From Ruminococcus flavefaciens (lineage in GTDB: Bacteria; Bacillota; Clostridia; Oscillospirales; Ruminococcaceae): 20,422 nt of DNA. The translations under genes and the position numbers were made by a program. The notes under the pieces are model-generated. The model was given only the letters and a program-made list of their open reading frames with translations, had not been told where the DNA came from and ran no database searches. The stretch spans positions 79,912 through 100,333 of the forward strand of contig DFJW01000114.1 in NCBI GenBank assembly GCA_002373775.1. Direction: 5' to 3'. Of the stretch, positions 1-8,312 are shown piece after piece. Position 1 is the first letter of the stretch. The number at the start of each line of letters is the position of its first letter.

Positions 1-312
1 CGTTCATACGGTCAGAAGAACCCTGTTATCGAGTATCGTTATGAAGGCTTTGAGATGTTCGACGCTATGGTAGAATCTATCCGTGAGGATACTATCCGTA
101 TGCTGCTCACTGTAAAGCTTCAGAGAAACGAAGCTCCTGAGCGCGAGCAGGTGGCAAAGCCTGATGCTCCGAATGCAGGAGCAGGCGACGGAAGCTTCTC
201 TGAACCGGCGCGTGCAAAGAAGATCGGCGACAATGATCCATGCCCGTGCGGAAGCGGAAAGAAGTACAAGAAGTGCTGCAAGGCAAAGGATAAGGCTGCT
301 TCAGCACAGTAA
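1..312 (+). CDS. secA: SecA preprotein translocase ATPase, C-terminal end (5' partial)
   Basis: The reading frame is open from base 1 and gives the last 103 residues of SecA, the cytoplasmic ATPase that drives proteins through SecYEG. The first residues (RSYGQKNPVIEYRYEGFEMF) match the conserved end of the helical scaffold/wing region just before the flexible tail. A variable Ala/Pro-rich linker follows, then the zinc-binding SEC-C motif CPCGSGKKYKKCC near residues 78-90 of the visible part. In SecA this motif contacts SecB-like partners or ribosomes. The Cys-Cys ending in place of Cys-His is a normal variant. The motor domains lie upstream of the window, so completeness cannot be judged. A strong hairpin terminator follows the stop at once. 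Confidence 0.95.
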   Translation, partial: RSYGQKNPVIEYRYEGFEMFDAMVESIREDTIRMLLTVKLQRNEAPEREQVAKPDAPNAGAGDGSFSEPARAKKIGDNDPCPCGSGKKYKKCCKAKDKAASAQ

Positions 313-323
313 CCAGAGATAGG

Positions 324-350
324 CAGGGCGGATATCATCCGCCCTGTTTT
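324..350 (+). terminator. Intrinsic terminator after secA
   Basis: A perfect 10-bp stem (CAGGGCGGAT, 324-333, with ATCCGCCCTG, 337-346) closes a 3-nt loop and is followed by TTTT. It lies 12 nt after the secA stop and ends only about 20 nt before the next gene, so that gene depends on read-through or on a promoter I cannot identify here. Confidence 0.88.
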
Positions 351-368
351 ATAATGGGAGACAATGAT

Positions 369-2078
369 ATGAAAAAGTTTAGTGCATTACTTCTGACGGC
401 GGCGGTGTTCTGCGGCTGTTCGGACAGCAAAAGCAGCGTGTCCGGGACTGATGATATAACTGATACAACAGCAGAGAATGTCACAGGGACGCAGGCTGCT
501 GCGGATACGCAGCCGGCGGACGAAGAAGAGCGCTTTTTCATTCTCAACGGCGTAGAAATGGAGATACCGTCAGACCTTGGGTTTTCACCTGCTGACGATG
601 ATATATTCACAGGCGATGCAGACCGTGACGGCTGCGACGATGTGTATTTCAGATACAAGGGCAGGGATGAAGAAGGCAGGCTCTACATTTACGACAAGTC
701 CGCCAAAACGATAAAGCTGTCAGAAACGAAAACGCAGTTCAGCCATGACCGCAAGCTGCTGAACACTTATTCAGAACCGCCTTATCTTTTCGTTTTCAGA
801 GATGACAGGACAGACATATATTCTGTCTCCGGGAACTGCTTCATCATATACTGCGGAAGAACTGAGGAATACACCGACAACGGCAACAGCATTGTTGATA
901 CATATTATTATAACAGCCTTTCCGGCTTGGAAAGCCTTATCTGCCGGACAGTGAACGGCGAAGAGGTCATCGTGGACAGCGGACAGCTTGAAATTGTCCC
1001 CGGCAAAGGGAAAATCAATGTGACTTCCAAGTCAACAGGCGAGACAGTTCAGGTGCTGGAGGATATCACTTTTGCCGATGATACGGTCATACTGTACAAG
1101 GACTACGATTTTGACGGACATGTTGACATCCTTGCCAAACCCAAATATGTCCACGGAAGCATGGGCGGAAGATTCTTCCGTTTCAATCCGGAAGCCAAGC
1201 GTTTTGTCCCGTGGGACAAACTCAATGAACTCGGCGAAAAGGCGGATATCGACACCGTTGACGGCAGACTTACAGTCAGCAGTTATACTATGTACAAGGA
1301 TATCAAAACGGAATACGAATGGCAGGACGATGATCTGCATGAAGTCAGCTATACCGAAATCTATGGTACATCATCCTTGGATGTGCGCATAACTGACTAC
1401 TTCTCACCCGGCACAGACGGCGAAAGAGCCCTTGTCCGCAGGCAGTATACGAATACTGAAAACGGCGCGAAATTCAGGAGCATCGACTATCCGGTGTATT
1501 TCCGCACAGACGGCGGAAACGTCAGTGTCATGCGAAATGAGGAGATAATACAGACCATAGGCGGCTGCCGTCTGAATGAACTTGCTGATGAGTATAACAG
1601 TCTGGATGCACCGGACAAGGTACGGCGCAGTCCTCTGGACCTTTTGTATAGTGCCGATTATGACTTTGACGGGGATGACGACCTTTTCATCGCTGATGAG
1701 TATGACAGCCGTGAAGGCTTCAGAGGAAGATATTTCCGCTTTGACGGTGAGCACTTCACGGAATGGGATGAACTGAACGCTGTCGGCACTCTGCTCTATA
1801 CCGGCTGCAACGGTGAAAAACGGCTGTATAAATACAGCTATAGGGCACCTTTTGAGAGCTTTTGCTATGAGTGGCAGGACAGCGGCATAGTCTGCACCGA
1901 GCGTACTCTGAACGAAAGTGACGGCGAAGGCGGACACAACGTCTATACCTATAAAAAAGGTGCAGACGGCAGCGAAGTCCTGACGGGCAGAGTTCATCAT
2001 ACACGCGAACTGACCACCGAATATTATGAATATACCGAGGACGGCAGCGAAGTCCTCGTGAAGACCGAAGGAGCATGA
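369..2078 (+). CDS. Secreted lipoprotein with FG-GAP/VCBS-like DxDxDG repeats
   Basis: This 569-residue protein is of unknown function. The N-terminus MKKFSALLLTAAVFCGC is a lipoprotein signal with the lipid-modified Cys around residue 17 of this start. I chose ATG 369 over ATG 354 because GGGAG (356-360) lies 8 nt upstream of it. Three calcium-loop-like motifs are visible: DADRDGCDD near residue 83, DYDFDGHVD near 245 and DYDFDGDDD near 430. The last two each sit in a longer repeated unit with an RFFRF/RYFRF strand, a W-D-x-L-N stretch and a YEWQD motif about 70-80 residues later, which points to internal duplication of a beta-propeller-like or XAC2610-like module. It is probably a surface protein. 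Its stop overlaps the region of the methyltransferase start, so the two are likely co-transcribed. No enzymatic residues are recognisable. Confidence 0.85.
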   Translation: MKKFSALLLTAAVFCGCSDSKSSVSGTDDITDTTAENVTGTQAAADTQPADEEERFFILNGVEMEIPSDLGFSPADDDIFTGDADRDGCDDVYFRYKGRDEEGRLYIYDKSAKTIKLSETKTQFSHDRKLLNTYSEPPYLFVFRDDRTDIYSVSGNCFIIYCGRTEEYTDNGNSIVDTYYYNSLSGLESLICRTVNGEEVIVDSGQLEIVPGKGKINVTSKSTGETVQVLEDITFADDTVILYKDYDFDGHVDILAKPKYVHGSMGGRFFRFNPEAKRFVPWDKLNELGEKADIDTVDGRLTVSSYTMYKDIKTEYEWQDDDLHEVSYTEIYGTSSLDVRITDYFSPGTDGERALVRRQYTNTENGAKFRSIDYPVYFRTDGGNVSVMRNEEIIQTIGGCRLNELADEYNSLDAPDKVRRSPLDLLYSADYDFDGDDDLFIADEYDSREGFRGRYFRFDGEHFTEWDELNAVGTLLYTGCNGEKRLYKYSYRAPFESFCYEWQDSGIVCTERTLNESDGEGGHNVYTYKKGADGSEVLTGRVHHTRELTTEYYEYTEDGSEVLVKTEGA

Positions 2079-2080
2079 AA

Positions 2081-2848
2081 ATGAGCGGCTACAGCGCATT
2101 TGCAAGGTATTACGACGAGCTTACGGCAAATATCGACTACAGGAAGCGCGGAGAATACTTCCACGAGATAATACAGAAGTACAAGACCACCAAGGAGAAT
2201 ATCCTCCTTGACCTTGCCTGCGGGACCGGCAGCATATCCGAGGTCATGGCTCAGCTGGGATACGACGTCATAGGCGTTGACAATTCCGATGAGATGCTGG
2301 GCATTGCCCTTGACAAGAAGTATGACAGCGGACTGGATATCCAGTATCTTTGTCAGGATATGAGAAAACTGGATATGTTCGGAACTATCGACATTACGAT
2401 ATGTGCGCTGGACAGCATAAATCATCTTGCGTCTCTTGAAGACGTGCGGAAAGTGTTTGAGAATGTAGCCTTCTTCTCTGAGCAGGACGGGCTTTTCATT
2501 TTCGACGTGAACACGGTATACAAGCACAGGCACATCCTTGCCGACAATACCTTCACCTATGAGACGGAGCATGTATACTGCGTCTGGGAGAATACTCTCG
2601 ATCCGGAGACGGCTGAGGTGAAGATGCAGCTGGAGTTCTTTGAACTGGAAGACAACGGGATGTATTCCCGCAGTTCTGACGGATTTTCGGAAAAAGCCTA
2701 CAGCGAGGAAGACATAGAAAAGCTTCTGGAGGAGAGCGGATTTGAACTGCTGGCGAAGTACGGCGATGACAGTTTTGCACCGCCGGAAGCGGATTCGCAG
2801 CGTATCGTATATGCCGCAAGGTGCATACGGAACGGACAGAAGATGTGA
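2081..2848 (+). CDS. Class I SAM-dependent methyltransferase
   Basis: This 255-residue cytoplasmic methyltransferase has the Rossmann motif I DLACGTG at residues 44-50, followed by the acidic strand-2 end (IGVDNSDEML) that binds the ribose of S-adenosylmethionine. CALDSINHL fits motif IV. The N-terminus MSGYSAFARYYDEL is typical of a widespread Firmicutes family of stand-alone methyltransferases of unknown substrate. ATG 2081 is preferred over ATG 2075 because GAAGGAG (2067-2073) is 7 nt from 2081 but only 1 nt from 2075. The upstream gene ends at 2078, so the two are practically contiguous, and hslO follows after 34 nt. The substrate cannot be told from sequence. Confidence 0.9.
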   Translation: MSGYSAFARYYDELTANIDYRKRGEYFHEIIQKYKTTKENILLDLACGTGSISEVMAQLGYDVIGVDNSDEMLGIALDKKYDSGLDIQYLCQDMRKLDMFGTIDITICALDSINHLASLEDVRKVFENVAFFSEQDGLFIFDVNTVYKHRHILADNTFTYETEHVYCVWENTLDPETAEVKMQLEFFELEDNGMYSRSSDGFSEKAYSEEDIEKLLEESGFELLAKYGDDSFAPPEADSQRIVYAARCIRNGQKM

Positions 2849-2882
2849 GTGCAGATAAACGATAGCAAGAAAGGAAAGTATC

Positions 2883-3752
2883 ATGGGGAAATTATACAGG
2901 GCGATCTCAGCCGACGGTTCAGCTTTTGCTGAGGTACTGGATGCAAAGGACATTGTTTCTGAGATCGAAAGGATACACAAGACATCAGCGGTAGTGACCG
3001 CAGGACTCGGAAGACTTACCATTGCAGCATCACTTATGGGCTACATGCTCAAAGGGGCAGATGACAGCATCACTCTCCGTGTTGACGGCGGAGGACCTGC
3101 CGGACAGCTGGTGGCAGTTGCGGACAGCATGGGAAACGTAAAGAGCACAGTGAACAATCCCGTAGTAGAGATACCGCTTAACGCTCAGGGCAAGCTGGAT
3201 GTAGGCGGTGCAGTCGGAAGTGACGGCACACTTTCGGTCGTGAAGGATATGGGACTGAAAGAGCCTTACGTCGGAGTGATACCGCTGGTATCAGGTGAGA
3301 TAGCTGAGGATATCGCGAGCTACTATGCGACGAGCGAACAGATACCCACAGTGTGCAGCCTCGGGGTGCTTGTAAATCCTGACCTTACCGTTCGTGCAGC
3401 CGGCGGATTCCTTGTGCAGCTCCTTCCCTTTGCGGATGAGAAGTGCATAGACACAATAGAAAAGAATATCGCAAAGATACGTCCCGTATCAGCAATGCTG
3501 GACGAGGGCATCACACCGGAAGAGATAGCCGGTATGCTGCTTGAAGGGCTTGAACCCAACGAACTTGATACGGCTTCACCGGTCTACAGATGCGATTGCA
3601 GCCGTGAACGCACGGAGAGAGTGCTAATAAGTATAGGCAGGGAAGAACTTGAAAAGATCGCGGATGAAGGAAAAGATACCGCGGTCAGCTGTCACTTCTG
3701 CGGCAAGGAGTATGTCTTCACGCCTGAGGAGATACGCGGACTGATATCCTGA
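2883..3752 (+). CDS. hslO: Hsp33 redox-regulated holdase chaperone
   Basis: This 289-residue protein matches full-length Hsp33, a cytoplasmic chaperone activated by oxidation and unfolding. The N-terminal core is recognisable from LYRAISADGS and from the conserved SITLRVDGGGPAGQL and NPVVEIPLN stretches. The C-terminal zinc redox switch is complete: CDC at residues 237-239 and CHFC at 270-273. These are the four cysteines that bind zinc when reduced and form disulfides under oxidative stress. The start is supported by AAGGAAAG shortly upstream. It sits 34 nt after the methyltransferase and about 30 nt before hflX, giving a probable stress-related operon. No residue of the switch is missing. 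Confidence 0.97.
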   Translation: MGKLYRAISADGSAFAEVLDAKDIVSEIERIHKTSAVVTAGLGRLTIAASLMGYMLKGADDSITLRVDGGGPAGQLVAVADSMGNVKSTVNNPVVEIPLNAQGKLDVGGAVGSDGTLSVVKDMGLKEPYVGVIPLVSGEIAEDIASYYATSEQIPTVCSLGVLVNPDLTVRAAGGFLVQLLPFADEKCIDTIEKNIAKIRPVSAMLDEGITPEEIAGMLLEGLEPNELDTASPVYRCDCSRERTERVLISIGREELEKIADEGKDTAVSCHFCGKEYVFTPEEIRGLIS

Positions 3753-3783
3753 CATCTTGGAAGTCGGGGCATGGAGGATAGAT

Positions 3784-5034
3784 ATGTACGAGAACAAGAC
3801 CGAAGATATCCCGGTAAAGGCAGTGCTTGCCTGTGTGGACACCGGTGAATTCGACGCTGAGACCTCTATAAAGGAGCTGGCGGAACTGGCTTCAACGGCG
3901 AATGCTGATGTAGTCGGCACCATAATACAGCGCAAACAGACTTATGATCCTGCGACCTGCATGGGAGCCGGCAGACTGGAAGAACTGAAAGAGCAGCTTG
4001 ATGCTCTCGGCGCCGAGCTTGTTATTTTCGATCACGAACTGACCGGTGTGCAGGTGAGGAATATCGAAGAGATACTGGATGTCCGCGTCATAGACCGGAC
4101 CACACTGATACTTGACATCTTCGCACAGCGGGCGCGTACCCGGGAGGGAAAGCTGCAGGTCGAACTTGCGCAGCAGAAGTATCGTCTTCCGAGACTTATC
4201 GGACTTGGTACTGCGCTGTCAAGGCTCGGCGGTGGTATCGGTACGCGAGGTCCGGGCGAAACGAAGCTGGAAACTGACAAGCGCCATATCCGCCGCAGGA
4301 TATCCGCACTGACGGACGAACTGGAAGAACTGAAAAAGCACCGTGACTTTTCGCGTTCAAGAAGGAAGAAGGACGGCGTGCTGTGTGCAGCTATAGTCGG
4401 ATACACGAACGTAGGAAAGTCCACACTTCTGAATGCACTGACGGATGCCGGAGTTCTGGCGGAGAACAAGCTCTTTGCAACGCTTGATATAACATCGCGT
4501 GCCATAGAGCTTCCGGACGGCAGAAGTGTCATGCTGATAGATACCGTAGGACTGATCCGCAGACTTCCGCATGACCTTGTGGAAGCGTTCAAGTCCACAC
4601 TGGAAGAAGCAGCGTCGGCGGATGTTATCCTGAACGTGCAGGATCTCTCATCGCCTGAGCGTGAACAGCAGGAGCGTGTGACCACAGAACTGCTGAGCGA
4701 ACTCGGATGCAGCGGTATACCTGTCATAAACGTGATGAACAAGGCAGATGCGGCATCTGACCTTGAGACCGTATTCGAAGACGGGCATACGGTGGTCATA
4801 AGTGCAAAAGAACGCAGGGGATTTGACCGGCTGCTTGCGTGTATATCTGCGGCTCTTCCGGAAACGGCAAGGCGTATGCGTCTGCTGATACCCTACGACA
4901 AGACCGGATTCCTCGGAAAAATACGGGCAGAAGGGAAAGTGTTCTCTGAGGAATATACCGAGTCGGGAACACTTGTGGATGCACTTGTGGACATAAAGCT
5001 GATAAAAGAAGCAGAGCAGTATCCTGCTGAATGA
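3784..5034 (+). CDS. hflX: GTPase HflX (ribosome-splitting, heat-shock related)
   Basis: This 416-residue HflX-family GTPase binds 50S subunits and rescues or splits stalled ribosomes in related bacteria. The N-terminal HflX domain carries the family signature GTRGPGETKLETD, followed by a charged helical linker. The G domain has G1 GYTNVGKST (206-214), G3 DTVG (253-256), G4 NKAD (319-322) and G5 SAKE. A C-terminal domain of roughly 50 residues completes the usual length. ATG 3784 is chosen because GGAGG (3773-3777) lies 6 nt upstream; a longer frame opening at TTG 3757 has no such site. It is the last gene of the forward cluster and is followed by a strong terminator. Confidence 0.97.
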   Translation: MYENKTEDIPVKAVLACVDTGEFDAETSIKELAELASTANADVVGTIIQRKQTYDPATCMGAGRLEELKEQLDALGAELVIFDHELTGVQVRNIEEILDVRVIDRTTLILDIFAQRARTREGKLQVELAQQKYRLPRLIGLGTALSRLGGGIGTRGPGETKLETDKRHIRRRISALTDELEELKKHRDFSRSRRKKDGVLCAAIVGYTNVGKSTLLNALTDAGVLAENKLFATLDITSRAIELPDGRSVMLIDTVGLIRRLPHDLVEAFKSTLEEAASADVILNVQDLSSPEREQQERVTTELLSELGCSGIPVINVMNKADAASDLETVFEDGHTVVISAKERRGFDRLLACISAALPETARRMRLLIPYDKTGFLGKIRAEGKVFSEEYTESGTLVDALVDIKLIKEAEQYPAE

Positions 5035-5041
5035 ATCATAG

Positions 5042-5084
5042 CCCCGGCGGCTGGGACAGATACCCGGCTGCCGGGGATGTTTTA
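5042..5084 (+). terminator. Intrinsic terminator after hflX
   Basis: A 14-bp stem with two G-T wobbles (5042-5055 with 5063-5076) and a 7-nt loop starts 7 nt after the hflX stop and is followed by ATGTTTTAT. It ends the hflX transcription unit. Confidence 0.88.
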
Positions 5085-5278
5085 TATATAAATAAGTGCA
5101 GATAAGCAATAATATGCTGCCTGACGTGATACAGCTGTGTGTCAACACCTTAACGGCACAATAGTGCAATTTGATGACTGCGAATAATTCAGCTTTTATT
5201 AATCAATAAAAAATGGCGACATGTTATTGAAAAATTAGCAAAAAATGACTGATGAATTTTTTCTTAGCAAGAAACGAC
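5085..5278. other. AT-rich non-coding gap upstream of the xylanase promoter
   Basis: No convincing ORF or RNA gene is seen here. The stretch is AT-rich towards its right end. It holds one short inverted repeat, TTTTATT-AATC-AATAAAA (5194-5211), about 70 nt upstream of the likely -35 box. This could be an upstream regulator site or chance in AT-rich DNA. Confidence 0.5.
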
Positions 5279-5307
5279 TTGAATTGTTCACGAAAATGTA
5301 ATAAAAT
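5279..5307 (+). promoter_or_regulatory. Sigma-A type promoter of the xylanase/esterase gene
   Basis: TTGAAT (5279-5284), a 17-nt spacer and TAAAAT (5302-5307) form a near-consensus promoter. Transcription would start near 5314, leaving a 5' leader of about 120 nt before the start codon at 5434. Confidence 0.65.
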
Positions 5308-5317
5308 ATCAATAGAA

Positions 5318-5386
5318 GCTGCGGAGAAGCTGTTGAAGGATAGGGGTATCTTTAACAGAGAAGCAGCAAAGGGGATCGCAAGATCC
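5318..5386 (+). promoter_or_regulatory. Foldable 5' leader of the xylanase/esterase mRNA
   Basis: Two helices can be drawn. The outer pair GCTGC/GCAGC (5318-5322 with 5363-5367) encloses CTGTTGAAGG/TCTTTAACAG (5330-5339 with 5349-5358, two G-T wobbles) over a purine-rich loop. It is followed by GGATC-GCAA-GATCC (5373-5386), a 5-bp hairpin with a GNRA-class GCAA tetraloop. The hairpins start at the predicted transcript 5' end and stop about 30 nt before the ribosome binding site (GAGG, 5419-5422). I do not recognise a known riboswitch class. It could be an mRNA-stabilising leader for a highly expressed secreted enzyme. Confidence 0.5.
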
Positions 5387-5433
5387 TGAACGTATTCATT
5401 ATATAAATTATTGAAAGTGAGGAATGATACACA

Positions 5434-8298
5434 ATGAGCAAAGGCGTAATAAAAAAGCTCATGAGCGGAGTCGTTGCCGGATTCATGTGCATCACATCAG
5501 TACCCTTCATGGTAAAAGATCTTGATGCAAACGCAGCAAAGACTCTTACAACAAGCCCGAGCCACGATCGTGAGGCTGGTTGGTACAACGATTATCACCA
5601 CGAGATCTGGCAGGCAGACACACCGAATTCATCCACAATGACACTTAGTGACAGCGACGGCGGATTCAGCACAAACTGGAAGTGCGGACCTAACGGTTCA
5701 AAGGGTAACTTCCTTGCTCGCCGCGGACTTTTCTACGACCTTAATAACCCGAACCAGTGGGAAGATTACGGCGGATTCACCTGTGACTTCGACTGCACAT
5801 GGTCAGCAGGTCAGTCAGGTAACTCCCGTATCTGTATCTACGGCTGGACACAGAATCCTCTCGTTGAGTACTATATCATCGAGGACTGGAAAAACTGGGT
5901 ACCTTCCAAGAACGATCAGGGTGCATCATACAAGGGCACAGTAGAGATCGACGGAAGTATCTACGATGTATTCACAGAGCCCAGAAACTCCTACACTATC
6001 GAAGGAAACAAGCCCTTCACACAGTACTTCAGCGTTCGCCGCGACAGAAGAACATCCGGTACCATAAGCATCTCCGAGCACTTCAAGGCTTGGGAATCAA
6101 TGGGCATGGAAATGGGTAATTTCTACGAAGTGGCTTTCAACGTTGAAGGTTGGGAGAGCGACGGTCAGGCATCTGTAAAGTGCACAATGAAAGAAGGCAC
6201 ACCAATTCCTACACCTGAAGTTGAGCCCGATGAGAACGGCGATTACCTCAAGGCAACATTCGAGAGCGGCACTGATAAGTTCGTCGGCAGAGGCGATGCA
6301 TCCGTAAAGAATGATTCCGATAACTACTATTCCGGCAGCAAGTCACTCTTCGTTTCCGGAAGAAAAGATAACTGGCACGGCGCTGAGATAGACCTCAGCA
6401 GCAGTACATTCAAGCCCGGAAAGTCCTACAGCTTCAGTACCGGCGTCCTCCAGACAAGCGGTGAGCCGGTCAATATGAAGTTCACGCTTCAGTACACATC
6501 CGGCGGTGAAGAAAAGTACACCGAGGTAGCTTCTGCAACAGCTGCAAGCGGCGAGTGGACAAAGCTTGAGAACAAGTCATTCACTATCCCGACAGGTGCT
6601 TCCGGCATGAAGCTCTACGTTGAAGCTCCCGAGAGCATGACAGACTTCTACATCGACGATGTACAGCTCTCTATCGAAGGCAAGGCTTCATCTGTAGTGA
6701 ACGGCGGCGGCACAGTAAAGGGCGGCAAGGTAACTACAACAACAACTACAACCACAACAACCACAACCACAACAACTACAACTCCTCCCACAACAACTAC
6801 TACTACAACAACTGGTCCGGCTGCTTCACTTTACGGTGACGCTAACTGCGACGGTGAAGTAAACATGGCTGACGCTGTACTCATAATGCAGTATCTTTCA
6901 AACTCTGACGTATACGGCGTAGGCAAGCCCGACGGAATCAAGGCTCTCGGCCTTATAAATGCTGACGTTTATAACAACGGCGACGGTGTTACAAACAGCG
7001 ACGCAAGCGCTATCCAGGAATACAAACTCGGTCTGGTAAATACTCTTCCGGTAAGCTATCAAAAAAAAACTGAACCCATAATCACAACTACAACAACTAC
7101 TACTCTTCCTACAACAACTACATCAACAACAACTGTTCAGGTCAAGCAGACCTATATCACAAATTCTTTCGAGACCGGAGCTGACGGATGGGAGTCGAGA
7201 GGCTCTGCATCCGTAGCATCGGACTCAGACAACTACTACGAAGGCAGCAAGTCAATAAAGGTGTCCGGACGCAGCAGCGACTGGCACGGTGCAGCTATAA
7301 AGCTTGATCCCACAGTATTCAAGGCAGGCGGCACATACAGCTTCAGTGCAGCAGTACTTCAGGGTACAAATTCTGCACAGAACATAAAGATGACACTCCA
7401 GTACAATGATGCTTCAGGCACAGAGAGCTATGACGGCATCGCTTCAGCATCCGCTAAGGACAGAACATGGACAGACCTCAGCAACGATGCGTATACTATC
7501 CCCGAGGGCGCAACTGACCTCCTCCTCTACATAGAGATGCCTGATTCACTGGCAAACTTCTATGTTGACAACTTCACAGCTGCATCATCCGGCACAAAGT
7601 CTGCGATCGTTACAGGACAGGGCAAGGTAGATATTCCCGAGTCCAAGATTGATACAAGCAAGAAGCTCGTAGCTATCAGCTTTGATGACGGCGCAGTAGG
7701 TTCAAACCCCAGCTCATCATCCATGAGAATAATCAACGCTATCGCTGATGCAGGCTGGCATGCAACATTCTTCTATGTTGGCAGCTGGATCAGAGATACA
7801 AGCGGTGAGCAGGAAGTCAAGTATGCTTACAGCAAGGGCATGGAGATCGCAAACCATACATGGTCACATCCTGATCTTACAAAAGTTAATTCAAGCCAGA
7901 TCAGGAGTGAGTTCGATCAGACACATTCCAAGCTCAAGAGCATAATCGGCGCAGAGCCTTCAAAGCTCCTCAGACTTCCTTACCTCAGCTGCAACTCTAC
8001 AGTTCAGAGCACACTCAGTGATGTAGTTCTTATCTCATGCGCAGTTGATTCAGGCGACTGGAAAGACTATGCAACAAAGCAGGATGTTATCAATAACATC
8101 ACAGCAGCAATGAACAACGGAACACTTGAAAATTCTATCGTTCTTTGCCACGAGACAAAGGATTGGACAGCAGATGCTATAGAGTATCTTGTACCTGTAC
8201 TTGAGCAGAACGGCTATCAGATCGTTACTGTATCTGAACTCTTCGAAGCAAGAGGTCAGCAGCTCAGGGGCGGACAGATCTACACAAGAGCAAACTGA
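5434..8298 (+). CDS. Cellulosomal GH11 xylanase - CBM22 - dockerin - CBM22 - CE4 acetyl-xylan esterase
   Basis: A secreted 954-residue enzyme that would cut xylan and remove its acetyl groups. Order: signal peptide (about 1-35); GH11 xylanase (about 40-255) with nucleophile E145 in PLVEYY and acid/base E238 in NVEGW; CBM22 (about 266-420); Thr linker (434-460); type I dockerin (about 466-539) with repeats DANCDGEVNMAD and DVYNNGDGVTNSD, the second one residue longer than usual; second Thr linker; second CBM22 (about 572-720); CE4 deacetylase (about 743-954). All five CE4 motifs are present: SFDDG (749-753), HTWSH (808-812), RLPY (847-850), DSGDW (872-876) and LCHE (904-907). The architecture resembles R. 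flavefaciens XynB-type bifunctional enzymes, where the central dockerin docks onto scaffoldin. Codons favour A/C-ending forms (aca, ttc, aac), as in highly expressed genes. The gene is monocistronic. Confidence 0.95.
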   Translation: MSKGVIKKLMSGVVAGFMCITSVPFMVKDLDANAAKTLTTSPSHDREAGWYNDYHHEIWQADTPNSSTMTLSDSDGGFSTNWKCGPNGSKGNFLARRGLFYDLNNPNQWEDYGGFTCDFDCTWSAGQSGNSRICIYGWTQNPLVEYYIIEDWKNWVPSKNDQGASYKGTVEIDGSIYDVFTEPRNSYTIEGNKPFTQYFSVRRDRRTSGTISISEHFKAWESMGMEMGNFYEVAFNVEGWESDGQASVKCTMKEGTPIPTPEVEPDENGDYLKATFESGTDKFVGRGDASVKNDSDNYYSGSKSLFVSGRKDNWHGAEIDLSSSTFKPGKSYSFSTGVLQTSGEPVNMKFTLQYTSGGEEKYTEVASATAASGEWTKLENKSFTIPTGASGMKLYVEAPESMTDFYIDDVQLSIEGKASSVVNGGGTVKGGKVTTTTTTTTTTTTTTTTTPPTTTTTTTTGPAASLYGDANCDGEVNMADAVLIMQYLSNSDVYGVGKPDGIKALGLINADVYNNGDGVTNSDASAIQEYKLGLVNTLPVSYQKKTEPIITTTTTTTLPTTTTSTTTVQVKQTYITNSFETGADGWESRGSASVASDSDNYYEGSKSIKVSGRSSDWHGAAIKLDPTVFKAGGTYSFSAAVLQGTNSAQNIKMTLQYNDASGTESYDGIASASAKDRTWTDLSNDAYTIPEGATDLLLYIEMPDSLANFYVDNFTAASSGTKSAIVTGQGKVDIPESKIDTSKKLVAISFDDGAVGSNPSSSSMRIINAIADAGWHATFFYVGSWIRDTSGEQEVKYAYSKGMEIANHTWSHPDLTKVNSSQIRSEFDQTHSKLKSIIGAEPSKLLRLPYLSCNSTVQSTLSDVVLISCAVDSGDWKDYATKQDVINNITAAMNNGTLENSIVLCHETKDWTADAIEYLVPVLEQNGYQIVTVSELFEARGQQLRGGQIYTRAN
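6733..6813 (+). repeat. Low-complexity ACN (Thr) linker repeat 1
   Basis: Seventeen Thr codons, Pro-Pro, then eight Thr codons, mixing ACA, ACT and ACC. This encodes the flexible, probably glycosylated linker between the first CBM22 and the dockerin. Confidence 0.95.
7084..7134 (+). repeat. Low-complexity ACN (Thr) linker repeat 2
   Basis: Thr codon run broken by Leu-Pro and one Ser, joining the dockerin to the second CBM22. Its near identity in codon pattern to linker 1 offers a recombination site within the gene. Confidence 0.9.
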
Positions 8299-8312
8299 TA
8301 AAGCATCACTCC

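Noticed and set aside
1404..2105. Minus-strand ORF of 233 residues
   Set aside because: It is antisense to the lipoprotein gene, with hydrophobic stretches that come only from the reverse complement of acidic codons.
2024..3022. Minus-strand ORF of 332 residues
   Set aside because: It is antisense to the methyltransferase and the start of hslO, both clear genes, and its translation has no recognisable domain.
3757..3783. TTG start for hflX at 3757
   Set aside because: GGAGG at 3773-3777 fits ATG 3784, and the extra nine residues lack HflX similarity.
4032..4799. Minus-strand ORF of 255 residues, Ser-rich
   Set aside because: It is the antisense shadow of the hflX G domain; the Ser-rich composition is the reverse reading of the hflX codons.
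5194..5211. TTTTATT-AATC-AATAAAA as a regulator site of the xylanase gene
   Set aside because: Such repeats arise easily in AT-rich DNA; there is no match to a cre or other known operator, so it is only noted in the gap description.
6733..7134. Possible CRISPR-like or satellite repeat
   Set aside because: The repeats are in-frame Thr codons of protein linkers; there are no constant repeats with unique spacers.
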